Source of the DNA: Undibacterium sp. CCC3.4 | GTDB lineage: Bacteria > Pseudomonadota > Gammaproteobacteria > Burkholderiales > Burkholderiaceae_D | Length of the DNA: 64,000 nt | Reading direction: 5' to 3' | NCBI RefSeq assembly: GCF_034347425.1 | Contig: NZ_CP133779.1 | Location: forward strand, 2,604,001 to 2,668,000 | Shown: one piece after another, positions 56,366 to 64,000 of the stretch | Numbering within the stretch: the first letter of the stretch is position 1 | Layout: the number at the start of each line of letters is the position of its first letter | The notes under the pieces: generated by a model | Told to the model about the DNA's origin: nothing | The model's database searches: none | The model's input: only the letters and a program-made list of their open reading frames with translations | Position numbers and translations under genes: made by a program

Positions 56366-56614
56366 ATGACACATCTTATACTAGCCGAAACATCAGCAAG
56401 TGTTTCAGAACTCAAGAAAAACCCCATGGGCACGGTTGCTGCCGGTGATGGTTTTCCGGTGGCTATTCTTAATCGGAATGAACCAGCTTTTTATTGCGTG
56501 CCGGCGAAAGCCTATGAAGCATTAATGGACAAGCTTGAAGACTTGGAGCTAAACGCCATTGCTGATGCTCGTGAGGGTCAATCTATCGTTAAAGTCACGC
56601 TCGATGACCTTTGA
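56366..56614 (+). CDS. Phd/YefM-family antitoxin
   Basis: An 82-residue protein with the Phd/YefM N-terminal fold (ETSASVSELKKNPMGTVAAG, GFPVAILNRNEPAFYCVPA). The C-terminal tail (LNAIADAREGQSIVKVTLDDL) is the flexible part that neutralises RelE-type toxins. It overlaps the toxin gene by 11 bases. Likely binds the repeats upstream as autorepressor. The module lies between tRNA-Ser fragments. Confidence 0.9.
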   Translation: MTHLILAETSASVSELKKNPMGTVAAGDGFPVAILNRNEPAFYCVPAKAYEALMDKLEDLELNAIADAREGQSIVKVTLDDL

Positions 56615-56885
56615 ACTTGGTTTTCTAGAGGATGCACTAAAAGAGTGGCGCAAACTCGATAGCAGCACACGAGAGCAGTTTAAAGCAAAGTTAACCGAAC
56701 GCCTGGCAAATCCTCGTATGCCGTCCGCTAAACTAAGCGGTCACAAAGATCGATATAAAATTAAATTGCGGAGTGTTGGCTATAGGCTTGTTTATGAAGT
56801 ACGTGATAGTGAACTCATTGTGATTGTGGTCGCGGTCGGCAAACGAGAGCGAAATGCGGTCTATCAGGCTGCTGCAAGACGATAG
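56604..56885 (+). CDS. RelE/StbE-family toxin
   Basis: A 93-residue protein beginning MTFELGFLEDALKEWRKLDS, followed by REQFKAKLTERLANPRMPSA and YKIKLRSVGYRLVYEVRDSE. This is the RelE mRNA-interferase fold with basic catalytic residues (Lys/Arg in KIKLRSVGYRL). The ATG at 56604 is inside the antitoxin gene, which is the usual translational coupling. It would cleave mRNA on the ribosome when free. Confidence 0.92.
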   Translation: MTFELGFLEDALKEWRKLDSSTREQFKAKLTERLANPRMPSAKLSGHKDRYKIKLRSVGYRLVYEVRDSELIVIVVAVGKRERNAVYQAAARR

Positions 56886-56969
56886 TTGAAGACAGAGCAT
56901 TGCAATTTACTGATGCAGGATCTCGTCAATGTTGTTGAAGGCGCAATCGGTTCGAATAGCGCAAAAAAT

Positions 56970-56993
56970 AAGGCTCTCACGTGGAGAGCCTTA
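56970..56993. terminator. Hairpin after the toxin gene
   Basis: AAGGCTCTC-ACGTG-GAGAGCCTT is a perfect 9-bp stem about 85 bases after the RelE stop. It is preceded by AAAAAAT and followed by ATAAAT, so it could serve either strand. Confidence 0.6.
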
Positions 56994-57000
56994 TAAATAC

Positions 57001-57298
57001 TGGCGGAGAAACGGGGATTCGCCCACACCGGCGCGGGCCGCTGGCGCGCTGGTAAGCGCGCCCCTTCGAATCCCCGGCGGGAGCCAAACTCTTGGCTCCC
57101 TTTTCTCCGAACAAAAAAATACCCGCTAAAGCGGGTATTTTTATATTCTTGGCGGAGAAACGGGGATTCGCCCACACTGGCGCGGGCCGCTGGCGCGCTG
57201 GTAAGCGCGCCCCTTCGAATCCCCGGCGGGAGCCAAACTCTTGGCTCCCTTTTCTCCGAACAAAAAAATACCCGCTAAAGCGGGTATTTTTATATTCT
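57001..57298 (-). repeat. Two tandem 149-bp units, each with a tRNA-Ser 3'-end fragment and terminator
   Basis: Units 57001-57149 and 57150-57298 are nearly identical. Each begins (plus strand) with TGGCGGAGAAACGGGGATTC, the last 20 bases of tRNA-Ser including CCA on the minus strand. A GC-rich segment, a GGGAGCCAA-ACTC-TTGGCTCCC hairpin and a tRNA-type terminator (ATACCCGC-TAAA-GCGGGTAT with flanking A/T runs) follow. The unit abuts the intact tRNA gene. Open frames read across it are not genes. Confidence 0.9.
57262..57294 (-). terminator. Terminator of tRNA-Ser
   Basis: On the minus strand ATACCCGC-TTTA-GCGGGTAT is followed by TTTTTTT, starting a few bases after the tRNA CCA end. The same structure is repeated in the adjacent 149-bp unit at about 57113-57145. 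Confidence 0.85.
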
Positions 57299-57389
57299 TG
57301 GCGGAGAAACGGGGATTCGAACCCCGGGTAGGCTATGAACCTACGCACGCTTTCCAGGCGTGTGACTTAAACCACTCATCCATCTCTCC
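57299..57389 (-). tRNA. tRNA-Ser (anticodon GGA)
   Basis: The minus-strand sequence starts GGAGAGATGGATGAGTGGTT and ends in the T-arm GGGGTTCGAATCCCC and TTTCTCCGCCA. It folds with a 7-bp acceptor stem (one G-U), an anticodon loop containing GGA (CTGGAAA) and the long variable arm of a serine tRNA. CCA is encoded. It reads UCC/UCU codons. The 3' end is duplicated three times to the left, typical of a site used by integrating elements. Confidence 0.96.
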
Positions 57390-57483
57390 TTTTTCATAAC
57401 CGCATTACTGCAACGGCGACGAAGCTCGCTATTCTAGCAAATTATTCGCGCTGAGGGAAGTGTTTGCGTTGCTGCCAGTGAAA

Positions 57484-57948
57484 TCATGCGCCCAACCATG
57501 GTAAGTCGTGCGCGCACCAGCCACCGATGGTTTTTCTATGGCCGGCAGCATCTTTGTCACCCTCAAAGCCCTGCAGAATATCAAAACAAGCGCTGTAACC
57601 ATGTTCGTGAGCTAATTTCGCCGCATGGCGCGAACGAACGCCGGAGCGGCATAGGAATAACAGCACGGTGTCGCGTTGCGCGCTAATTGCTTGTAATTGC
57701 TGCATGAAATCAGGATTTGGCATACCGCCTGGATATAAGGACCACTGCACCGAAAAATGCTGCGTCGGCTCGATGTCTACCCGTCCTACCCAATCACGTT
57801 CGGCGGCGGTACGTACGTCAATCAGCAAGATGCGCGGATCTTCGCGCAAAACGCTCCAAGCGTCGGCTGGAGTGAGGGCGCCGGCATAGGGCAGGGCTTG
57901 TTGCAAGCCCTCGGTGCGGGCTAATTGTATTCGTAAGGCTTCAGACAT
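57484..57948 (-). CDS. Rhodanese-like domain protein
   Basis: A 154-residue single rhodanese domain. It has TPADAWSVLREDPRILLIDVRTAAE, and the active-site loop FLCRSGVRSRHAAKLA carries the persulfide-forming Cys. It probably acts as a cytoplasmic sulfurtransferase or sulfur carrier; the acceptor is unknown. It follows the GGDEF-EAL gene on the same strand after 43 bases. Confidence 0.9.
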   Translation of the reverse strand: MSEALRIQLARTEGLQQALPYAGALTPADAWSVLREDPRILLIDVRTAAERDWVGRVDIEPTQHFSVQWSLYPGGMPNPDFMQQLQAISAQRDTVLLFLCRSGVRSRHAAKLAHEHGYSACFDILQGFEGDKDAAGHRKTIGGWCAHDLPWLGA

Positions 57949-57991
57949 GGGATCTTCCTTTCAAAGCAAAAAATAGAACAAGACTGAAAAA

Positions 57992-60949
57992 TTATGCCTG
58001 AAACGGCGCAGTGTTAGATTGAGCGGGCAGTTCCGGTGCTGGTCGACCAAATAAATACCCCTGAAAAGCATGGCAATCCTGACTTTGCAAGAATGCGCGT
58101 TGTGCTTCGGTTTCGACCCCCTCGGCAATCACCGCCAAGCCCAGGCTCTTGCCCAAGCCGATGATAGTACGCGTAATGGCTGCATCATTCGGGTCAAGCA
58201 AGATATCGCGCACGAAAGACTGGTCTATCTTCAATTGATCGAGCGGCAAACGTTTCAGATAACTGAGTGAAGAATAGCCGGTACCAAAATCGTCGAGCGA
58301 AAAACACACTCCGTGCGATTTCAACTGATTCATCTTCTGTATCGTCTCTTCTATATTTTCTACCAATAAACTTTCTGTCAATTCGAGTTTCAGCTTGCAA
58401 GCGGAGATCGCAGTCTGCTGTATCGTCGTCAGCACGATCGCGACAAAATCGGCTTGCCGGAACTGGCGCGCGCTGACATTGACCGCCATCGTCAGCTCAG
58501 CGGTGGCCGGATCATTCTCCCACAGCCGCAATTTTTTACATGCCGCCTGCAACACCCAAGTACCAAGCGGGATGATCAAGCCCGATTCTTCCGCTAAGGG
58601 AATGAAATCGGCCGGTGCAATCATGCCCTTGTGCGGATGCTGCCAGCGTACCAGTGCTTCAGCACCGATGGTATGGCCGGCGCTATTAACTTGCGGTTGA
58701 TAATACAAAATAAATTGGTTCTCACTCAAACCGCAACGCATATCCGCTTCCATGGTCGCGCGCGCCGTCACCATGCTGAGCATGTGCGGATCGAAGAAGC
58801 GCACATGACTGCCATCTTCGGCTTTGGCTTGATACATCGCCACTTCTACTTGCTTGAGTAATTCCTCAGCCGAGCTACTGTCGCCGTTGAATAATTGTAT
58901 TCCTATGCTGGCGCTGGTGTGATAGTCATGCCCATCAATCCAGTAGGGCAGTTTTAATTGTTCGAGTATATTGGTGGCGTTGGTTTTGGCCATGATTGCG
59001 GTCGGCCCGATTTGATCGCTGAGGTTTTCCAGAATCAAGGCGAACTCATCGCCACCGATGCGCGCCAGCGTATCACCCTTGCTGATGTTTTGCGCCAGTC
59101 GTAGAGCAACCTGCTGCAGCAGTAGGTCGCCGGTAGCATGACCGTGAATATCGTTTATCGTCTTGAAATTATCGAGATCGAGAAACAAGACCGCGCCATG
59201 TCGCAGATTGCGTGAATTGCTGGCCAAACCATGCTGTAAACGATCGAGCAATAGGCGTCGATTGGCCAGGCCAGTTAATGGATCATGATAGGCCAGATGT
59301 TCAAGCTTGGCTTCGGTCGCTTTGCGCTGGGTAATATCTTGCATCGCCGCGACGTAATGAATCGGCTTGCCATCCTTGGCTTTGACTGCCGTAATCGTCA
59401 GCCACTCCGGATAAATTTCACCGTTTTTACGGCGGTTCCAGATTTCTCCCTGCCAGTAACCGTATTCGTCCAGCTGTGTCGACATGTCTTGGTAGTAACT
59501 GCTGCCATGCATTCCCGACTTCAATAAGCGCGTGCTCTGGCCCAGCGCTTCCTCGCGTGAGTAACCGGTCATGCGCGAAAACGCCTGGTTGACGCGTAAG
59601 ATAGTACGATGTTCGTCGGTAATCACCATACCCTCTTGGCCTTCGAAGGCAATGGCGGCAATTTGCAAATCGGCTTCGATACGCTTACGTTCTGTCATAT
59701 CTTGCAATACACCGATGCGCCGCACGATGAGACCATCACGACCCCTGTCCAGCTCTACTTGCGACAAGACCCAGCGAATTTCACCATCAATCAGCAGTCT
59801 GTATTCCACCTCATAGCGTTCGCCCGCCAAACTTTCTTGCCACAGCTGCAGGATGCGTTCGCGGTCCAGTGGGTGAATTTGATCGATCACCAAATCGCGG
59901 TTTATCCGTGTGCCGGCGGTGATACCCCAGATGCGACGGGCTTCGTCCGAACATTCCATGTCCAAACTGCCGGCGTAATTGATCCAGCTACCGGTACGCG
60001 AAATCATTTGCGCCCGGCACAGATCGGATTCGCGCAGCGCCAGCTCGGCGGTGCGGTCGGTAATCGTTTTTTCCATGCGGCGCTGCTGTATGCGCGCCTC
60101 TAACACCAGTCTTACCAAGGCCGCCAGCAGCAAGGCGAACAACAGTGCCGCGCCGATTTGCCCAGCCTGTACCCATCCCTCAGCCTTGCTGCCGGCACTC
60201 ATCACATCCAAGGTCCAGATACTGTTCGGCAGGTTCAAGGTTTGCCGCGCAATATACTGTGCTTGGTAGGCTTTGCTTTGATCGATTATCTGAGGCAGGC
60301 CGGTGCCGGGATTATTGCGCCACAATTGATATTCATGACCACGCGCAGCGAGCGCAGCCAGTCCGGTTTTTTTCAACAATTCAGGCACTGAAATCACCAC
60401 CGTTACCAGGCCCCAGAATTTTCTCTCGCCATGTTCGAGGTTCAAAAACACTGGTAAGCGTCCGACCACACCGACATCGCCGCGTGACAGCGTGAACGGG
60501 CCGGCCAGGCTCAATTGACCGGTATTTTTTGCCAGTTGGGCTTCTGCTCCACGTAGCGGATCGGTCAACAGGTTAATGCCCAAGCCGATCGTGCGCCAAG
60601 CGCTCGGTACGACTTCGCGCGTAATGCCATCGGGTGCCAGATAAAATGCCAAAATATCGGGTTGATAAACCAAGATCCGGCTGGCGAAGCTCTCGAAATT
60701 CGTCACCATACCATGTTGTTCATGCACCAGCGCCGCGACCGCATAGGTGGCCGACAGGGCTTGCATGATCTTATGTTCCAGTGCGCGCGCCTGCAGGGTG
60801 GCCAATTCATTGGTGCTTGCCAGCGCTTCGTTCTGTCGTGCTTGGTTTAATTGCTCGATCAGGTGCAGACCAACTGCCGATGCGCCGCAAAAAACCAGTG
60901 CGGCGCAAAACAGCGGGTTGGTGACAAACTGACGAAAGAATCGCGGCAT
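57992..60949 (-). CDS. CHASE-PAS-PAS-GGDEF-EAL cyclic-di-GMP signalling protein
   Basis: A 985-residue membrane protein. An N-terminal helix, a periplasmic CHASE domain (about 60-250) and a second helix (about 258-285) are followed by two PAS/PAC modules (about 310-425 and 430-545). A GGDEF domain has an intact RIGGDEF motif at 630-636. An EAL domain has EALVRW at 764-769 and DDFGTGYSSLSYL. Both catalytic signatures are intact, so it could make or degrade c-di-GMP. The RxxD inhibitory site five residues before GGDEF is not conserved (SKGD), suggesting no product inhibition there. Signal unknown; a PilZ receptor is encoded at 24182-24532. Confidence 0.93.
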   Translation of the reverse strand: MPRFFRQFVTNPLFCAALVFCGASAVGLHLIEQLNQARQNEALASTNELATLQARALEHKIMQALSATYAVAALVHEQHGMVTNFESFASRILVYQPDILAFYLAPDGITREVVPSAWRTIGLGINLLTDPLRGAEAQLAKNTGQLSLAGPFTLSRGDVGVVGRLPVFLNLEHGERKFWGLVTVVISVPELLKKTGLAALAARGHEYQLWRNNPGTGLPQIIDQSKAYQAQYIARQTLNLPNSIWTLDVMSAGSKAEGWVQAGQIGAALLFALLLAALVRLVLEARIQQRRMEKTITDRTAELALRESDLCRAQMISRTGSWINYAGSLDMECSDEARRIWGITAGTRINRDLVIDQIHPLDRERILQLWQESLAGERYEVEYRLLIDGEIRWVLSQVELDRGRDGLIVRRIGVLQDMTERKRIEADLQIAAIAFEGQEGMVITDEHRTILRVNQAFSRMTGYSREEALGQSTRLLKSGMHGSSYYQDMSTQLDEYGYWQGEIWNRRKNGEIYPEWLTITAVKAKDGKPIHYVAAMQDITQRKATEAKLEHLAYHDPLTGLANRRLLLDRLQHGLASNSRNLRHGAVLFLDLDNFKTINDIHGHATGDLLLQQVALRLAQNISKGDTLARIGGDEFALILENLSDQIGPTAIMAKTNATNILEQLKLPYWIDGHDYHTSASIGIQLFNGDSSSAEELLKQVEVAMYQAKAEDGSHVRFFDPHMLSMVTARATMEADMRCGLSENQFILYYQPQVNSAGHTIGAEALVRWQHPHKGMIAPADFIPLAEESGLIIPLGTWVLQAACKKLRLWENDPATAELTMAVNVSARQFRQADFVAIVLTTIQQTAISACKLKLELTESLLVENIEETIQKMNQLKSHGVCFSLDDFGTGYSSLSYLKRLPLDQLKIDQSFVRDILLDPNDAAITRTIIGLGKSLGLAVIAEGVETEAQRAFLQSQDCHAFQGYLFGRPAPELPAQSNTAPFQA

Positions 60950-61227
60950 GATAAGAGTAGGGAAAGCGAAATGATGAAAGTCACACGAACTTAATCCACG
61001 TTTTTTATGGTTCTATTTGCAATAAAACCGCATGGCAGTGTATCTTTGAGGGCAATGCAGAACAGTGTCTCAACGATAGCTAACAGCTAAATGCGAGTCA
61101 ATCTCATTATTACCCTATTCAGACAGTAGCTGATGTGGATCAATGAACACATAAAAATTAATTTTAATATAATTATGTATCTTTGGGGAAACTTAGATGT
61201 CCAATTCGAGGATGGGCTATCGATTTA

Positions 61228-61241
61228 TTGGTGCGCACCAA
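61228..61241. promoter_or_regulatory. Palindrome TTGGTGCGCACCAA, possible additional NtrC site
   Basis: A perfect 14-bp palindrome built from the GGTGC / GCACC half-sites used by NtrC, about 200 bases upstream of the sigma-54 promoter. The half-site spacing differs from the classical 17-bp site, so assignment is tentative. Confidence 0.4.
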
Positions 61242-61303
61242 AAAAAGGAGTTTTTCCAGATAAAATTTGTTTTCGCACCAAATAAATGCGCAAAGAGCAA
61301 AGT

Positions 61304-61320
61304 TGCACTATCTTGGTGCT
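61304..61320 (+). promoter_or_regulatory. NtrC-binding site upstream of glnA
   Basis: TGCACTATCTTGGTGCT matches the 17-bp NtrC dyad (TGCACYA-N3-TGGTGCA type) at nearly all conserved positions. It lies roughly 115-125 bases upstream of the sigma-54 promoter, a normal enhancer distance. Confidence 0.75.
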
Positions 61321-61428
61321 CTGCTGTGGTGCTTGCCAATATGCAGTGGTGCAATCATCCTTGCATGAAACAGTATGCAAAACAAGGATTTAGCAAAAAC
61401 TGTATTTGTTTATGCGCAGACCGGAAGG

Positions 61429-61444
61429 TGGCATAGTTTCTGCT
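61429..61444 (+). promoter_or_regulatory. Sigma-54 promoter of glnA
   Basis: TGGCATAGTTTCTGCT has GG and GC elements separated by exactly 10 bases and fits the -24/-12 consensus (TGGCACG-N4-TTGCW) with few mismatches. It is about 190 bases before the glnA ATG. Together with the upstream NtrC-type site it predicts nitrogen-regulated transcription. Confidence 0.75.
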
Positions 61445-61636
61445 ATCATCCTTAATTGAGTTCAGCCCTCAGATCCATGCCGGTGCTGCAGCGCAGGTTT
61501 TCTCCTGCGCGCTTGCGGTACCGTGATGCCAGAGGCCGGGCTCGGCTTTTTTTCCTATCAGGTGCGTAGTTTATTGCGCCTACCTTGGTATGACTTATTT
61601 CCGAATTTATTTTTAGCGCTACTTGAGGAGTTTCAC

Positions 61637-63052
61637 ATGGCAATGACAGCCGCAGAAGTCTTGAAAATGGCGAAAGACAACGAAGTAAAATTCGTTGATT
61701 TTCGCTTTGCTGATACACGAGGCAAAGAACAGCACGTAACTGTTCCAGTTTCTCAGTTCGATATGGATAAATTCGAATCCGGTCACGCATTCGACGGTTC
61801 CTCCATCGCTGGCTGGAAAGGCATTGAAGCTTCCGATATGTTGTTGATGCCGGATCCGAATACCGCCAACATCGATCCATTCATGGAAGAAACCACATTG
61901 TTCATGCAATGTGACGTGATCGAGCCATCCGATGGCAAAGGTTACGACCGTGATCCACGTTCCATCGCCAAACGCGCTGAAGCGTATTTGAAATCCTCCG
62001 GTATCGGTGACACTGCTTACTTCGGTCCAGAACCAGAATTCTTCATTTTCGACGGCGTCCGTTGGAAAGTCGATATGTCTGGCTGTTTCGTCAAGATTGA
62101 TTCCAATGAAGCATCGTGGAGCAGTGGCGAAAAAATCGAAGGCGGCAACACCGGTCATCGTCCGGTGGTCAAAGGCGGTTACTTCCCAGTTCCACCAGTC
62201 GACAGCTTCCAAGACATGCGTTCGGAAATGTGCCTGATCCTCGAATCGCTCGGCATCCCTGTCGAAGTGCATCACCATGAAGTCGCTGGTGCCGGTCAAA
62301 ATGAAATCGGTACTAAATTTTCGACCCTGGTAGAACGCGCCGACTGGACACAAAATCTGAAATATGTAGTCTGGAATGTCGCTCACACCTATGGTAAAAC
62401 AGCGACGTTCATGCCTAAGCCTATCGTTGGCGACAACGGTTCGGGTATGCATGTGCATCAATCGATCTGGAAAGACGGTAAAAATCTGTTCGCTGGCGAC
62501 GGCTATGCCGGTCTGTCCGACTTCGCACTGTATTACATCGGCGGCATCATCAAGCATGCCAAAGCACTCAATGCGATCACCAATCCAGGTACCAACTCGT
62601 ACAAACGTTTGGTTCCAGGCTATGAAGCACCGGTTAAATTGGCTTACTCGGCACGTAACCGTTCGGCTTCCATCCGTATTCCTTACGTTGCCAACCCTAA
62701 AGGTCGTCGCGTCGAAGCGCGCTTCCCAGATCCACTGGCTAACCCATACCTGTGCTTCTCCGCACTGATGATGGCGGGTCTTGACGGTGTTCAAAACAAG
62801 ATCCATCCAGGCGAAGCTGCCACGAAAGATCTTTACCATTTGCCACCAGAAGAAGACGCCTTGATCCCGACCGTGTGTTCTTCCCTCGAAGAAGCGCTCG
62901 AATCGCTCAACAATGACCGCGAATTCTTGACGCGTGGTGGTGTTTTCAGCGACAGCATGATCGATGCTTACATCGAATTGAAAATGCAAGACGTACAACG
63001 CATGCGCATGACAACCCATCCGGTTGAATTCGACATGTACTACTCTCTGTAA
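61637..63052 (+). CDS. glnA: Glutamine synthetase, type I
   Basis: Condenses ammonia with glutamate using ATP. The 471-residue protein starts [20 protein letters not shown], with TTGAGGAG as ribosome site. Conserved parts are [11 protein letters not shown], the metal and ammonia site regions ([23 protein letters not shown]), [10 protein letters not shown], the phosphate-binding NRSASIRIP and the adenylylation-site tyrosine in [10 protein letters not shown]. It is therefore the beta-type enzyme regulated by GlnE. glnL follows after one small gene. Confidence 0.98.
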   Translation: MAMTAAEVLKMAKDNEVKFVDFRFADTRGKEQHVTVPVSQFDMDKFESGHAFDGSSIAGWKGIEASDMLLMPDPNTANIDPFMEETTLFMQCDVIEPSDGKGYDRDPRSIAKRAEAYLKSSGIGDTAYFGPEPEFFIFDGVRWKVDMSGCFVKIDSNEASWSSGEKIEGGNTGHRPVVKGGYFPVPPVDSFQDMRSEMCLILESLGIPVEVHHHEVAGAGQNEIGTKFSTLVERADWTQNLKYVVWNVAHTYGKTATFMPKPIVGDNGSGMHVHQSIWKDGKNLFAGDGYAGLSDFALYYIGGIIKHAKALNAITNPGTNSYKRLVPGYEAPVKLAYSARNRSASIRIPYVANPKGRRVEARFPDPLANPYLCFSALMMAGLDGVQNKIHPGEAATKDLYHLPPEEDALIPTVCSSLEEALESLNNDREFLTRGGVFSDSMIDAYIELKMQDVQRMRMTTHPVEFDMYYSL

Positions 63053-63063
63053 GAGTAGGAAAT

Positions 63064-63094
63064 TAAAAAAAGCGGGGGCAACCCCGCTTTTTTT
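63064..63094 (+). terminator. Terminator of glnA
   Basis: AAAAAAAGCGGGG-GCAA-CCCCGCTTTTTTT: a 7-bp stem with loop GCAA, an A-run before and a T-run after, starting 12 bases after the glnA stop. Confidence 0.93.
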
Positions 63095-63195
63095 ACGTCT
63101 ACACACCCCGGCAATTGTTACCGCTGGTAAGCTTGAATTGTGTGCGGACGCCGCTTGACATACACTAGCAGTCTGTTTCTGACTATTGATTGAAT

Positions 63196-63675
63196 ATGAA
63201 GCGATTATTGACCGGCATTATTGTTTTGCTCACCATGGAAGGCATCGCACATGCGCAGACCGAAGTGTTTCTGTGCGTAGACGATACGGGTAAGAAAGAA
63301 TATAAAAACACCGGTACCACTAAAGGCTGTCGTCGTATCGATCTGCCTGGCATTACCGTCGTGCCGGCACCGCCGCCAATTAAAAAGAGTCAGGCCAAAT
63401 CGGCTTCCAGCCCGGCTGACTTCCCTAAAGTGGATGAAGGCACGCAAAAAGCCCGCGACTCAGACCGTAAACAGATACTGCAAGACGAGCTTAAAGCTGA
63501 ACAGCTCAAGCTGACAGGGCTCAAAAAAGACTACAACAATGGCGAACCCGAGCGTCTCGGCAGTGAACGTAACTTCGCCAAATACCAAGAACGCACCATT
63601 ATGATGAAAGATAATGTCAGTCGCACCGAAAAGAACGTCGAAGCGCTGCAGCGTGAATTGAATAATTTAAAATAG
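63196..63675 (+). CDS. Small secreted protein, DUF4124-like
   Basis: A 159-residue protein with a signal peptide (MKRLLTGIIVLLTMEGIAHA). An N-terminal module VFLCVDDTGKKEYKNTGTTKGCRRIDL with two cysteines follows, similar to DUF4124-type domains. A Pro/Ser-rich linker then leads to a Lys/Glu/Asp-rich C-terminal coiled coil (QILQDELKAEQLKLTGLKKD onward). ATG 63196 is chosen over a TTG two codons earlier. It lies between glnA and glnL in many Burkholderiales as I recall. Function unknown. Confidence 0.75.
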   Translation: MKRLLTGIIVLLTMEGIAHAQTEVFLCVDDTGKKEYKNTGTTKGCRRIDLPGITVVPAPPPIKKSQAKSASSPADFPKVDEGTQKARDSDRKQILQDELKAEQLKLTGLKKDYNNGEPERLGSERNFAKYQERTIMMKDNVSRTEKNVEALQRELNNLK

Positions 63676-63746
63676 TACTGAGGTAGTAAGGAAATACCAG
63701 TCCCGCGCGCATAGCCATGCGCTGTTAGTGGGCATGATGTTTGCGT

Positions 63747-63772
63747 AAGGTCGCTGTATGCGGCCTTTTTTC
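63747..63772 (+). terminator. Terminator before glnL
   Basis: AAGGTCGC-TGTAT-GCGGCCTT followed by TTTT forms an 8-bp stem with one G-T pair, 25 bases before the glnL start. glnL therefore needs read-through or its own promoter. Confidence 0.65.
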
Positions 63773-63796
63773 ATAGGCGGTTCCTTTTTTTTTGTG

Positions 63797-64000
63797 ATGA
63801 CATTGAAAAATCTTGATTCCTCCTTCAGTGGTCTCGACCTGCTGACCTCCGCCGTCCTCGTGCTCAATGCCGAAGGCGGAATAGTCTTTGCCAACGCCGC
63901 TGCCGAAAGCTTGCTCGACAGCTCGCTCAAAGCCCTGAGCCAACAAAAATTGACTGACTTATTCCCCAATTGTGAAGAGTTCTTGCAAGTGTTTCAGCAA
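63797..64000 (+). CDS. glnL: GlnL/NtrB nitrogen sensor histidine kinase (5' part, cut by window edge)
   Basis: The frame opens with ATG at 63797 and reads MTLKNLDSSFSGLDLLTSAV, then LVLNAEGGIVFANAAAESLL, the PAS domain typical of NtrB. 68 codons are in the window. Position after glnA supports the assignment: NtrB phosphorylates NtrC under nitrogen limitation, and NtrC would act at the sites seen upstream of glnA. The kinase domains lie beyond the window. Confidence 0.85.
   Translation, partial: MTLKNLDSSFSGLDLLTSAVLVLNAEGGIVFANAAAESLLDSSLKALSQQKLTDLFPNCEEFLQVFQQ

Noticed and set aside
57001..57298. CRISPR-like array
   Set aside because: There are only two units of 149 bp with identical internal sequence and no variable spacers, and no cas genes are present.
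56929..57348. Several open frames across the tRNA-Ser repeats on both strands
   Set aside because: They are translations of duplicated tRNA fragments, hairpins and terminators; their similarity to each other comes from the 149-bp repeat, not from protein selection.
61197..61436. 79-codon open frame upstream of glnA
   Set aside because: It overlaps the NtrC-type sites and the sigma-54 promoter, has no family resemblance and an unnatural composition; treated as regulatory DNA.
61619..63106. 495-codon frame antisense to glnA
   Set aside because: Shadow of glnA codon bias; no family features and it would run through the glnA terminator.

Overview
The window is a stretch of chromosome from a betaproteobacterium of the order Burkholderiales, most likely Oxalobacteraceae (Undibacterium / Janthinobacterium / Herminiimonas-like). 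This is inferred from protein similarity I recognise, from the order ribF-ileS-lspA-coaBC, tkt-gapA and glnA-glnL, and from a moderately GC-rich coding style; no database search was possible. Most of the window is ordinary core genome, interrupted by several small accessory pieces. Layout: 1-7.6 kb (minus strand) holds rsmE, a class I methyltransferase, a small Cys-rich protein and the ribF-ileS-lspA-coaBC housekeeping run, with coaBC cut by the window edge. 7.8-11.5 kb (plus) holds tkt, a GNAT acetyltransferase and gapA with a terminator. 11.6-15.5 kb is a visibly AT-rich, tightly packed four-gene operon (ProC-like reductase, NPPG-type methyltransferase, RarD/EamA-like permease, SolA/sarcosine-oxidase-like flavoenzyme). 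It looks acquired and is the best candidate in the window for an undescribed pathway. 15.7-21 kb holds a hotdog thioesterase, a DUF3141 alpha/beta-hydrolase, a palindromic repeat element, lepB and an IclR regulator. 21.3-42.5 kb is dgkA followed by a large cobalamin locus: cobT-cobS-cobC, a PilZ gene, a cobalamin riboswitch, then btuB, btuC, btuD, cobO, cobB/cbiA, cobU, cbiB, cobD, btuF and a second BtuF-like protein without a signal peptide. A three-gene RND efflux system follows, wedged between these genes and cobQ. Together the locus imports corrinoids and carries out adenosylation, amidation, aminopropanol attachment and nucleotide-loop assembly; no corrin-ring genes are seen here. 42.5-51.5 kb holds an exported acetolactate decarboxylase, a Sel1-repeat protein, a RHH/MazF-like toxin-antitoxin cassette between 53-bp direct repeats, an M20 peptidase, a PAS response regulator, a hybrid histidine kinase and a Crp/Fnr regulator. 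51.7-55.6 kb holds small envelope/stress proteins (BON lipoprotein, glycine-zipper lipoprotein, a 49-residue membrane protein and a decayed copy of it), a metallophosphatase and an unrecognised 636-residue protein. 55.6-57.4 kb is a repeat-rich hot spot: a 318-bp palindrome, three partial copies of the tRNA-Ser 3' end, a Phd/RelE toxin-antitoxin pair, a 149-bp tandem duplication and the intact tRNA-Ser(GGA). 57.4-64 kb holds a rhodanese, a CHASE-PAS-GGDEF-EAL protein, glnA behind a sigma-54/NtrC-type promoter, a small secreted protein and the start of glnL (ntrB).
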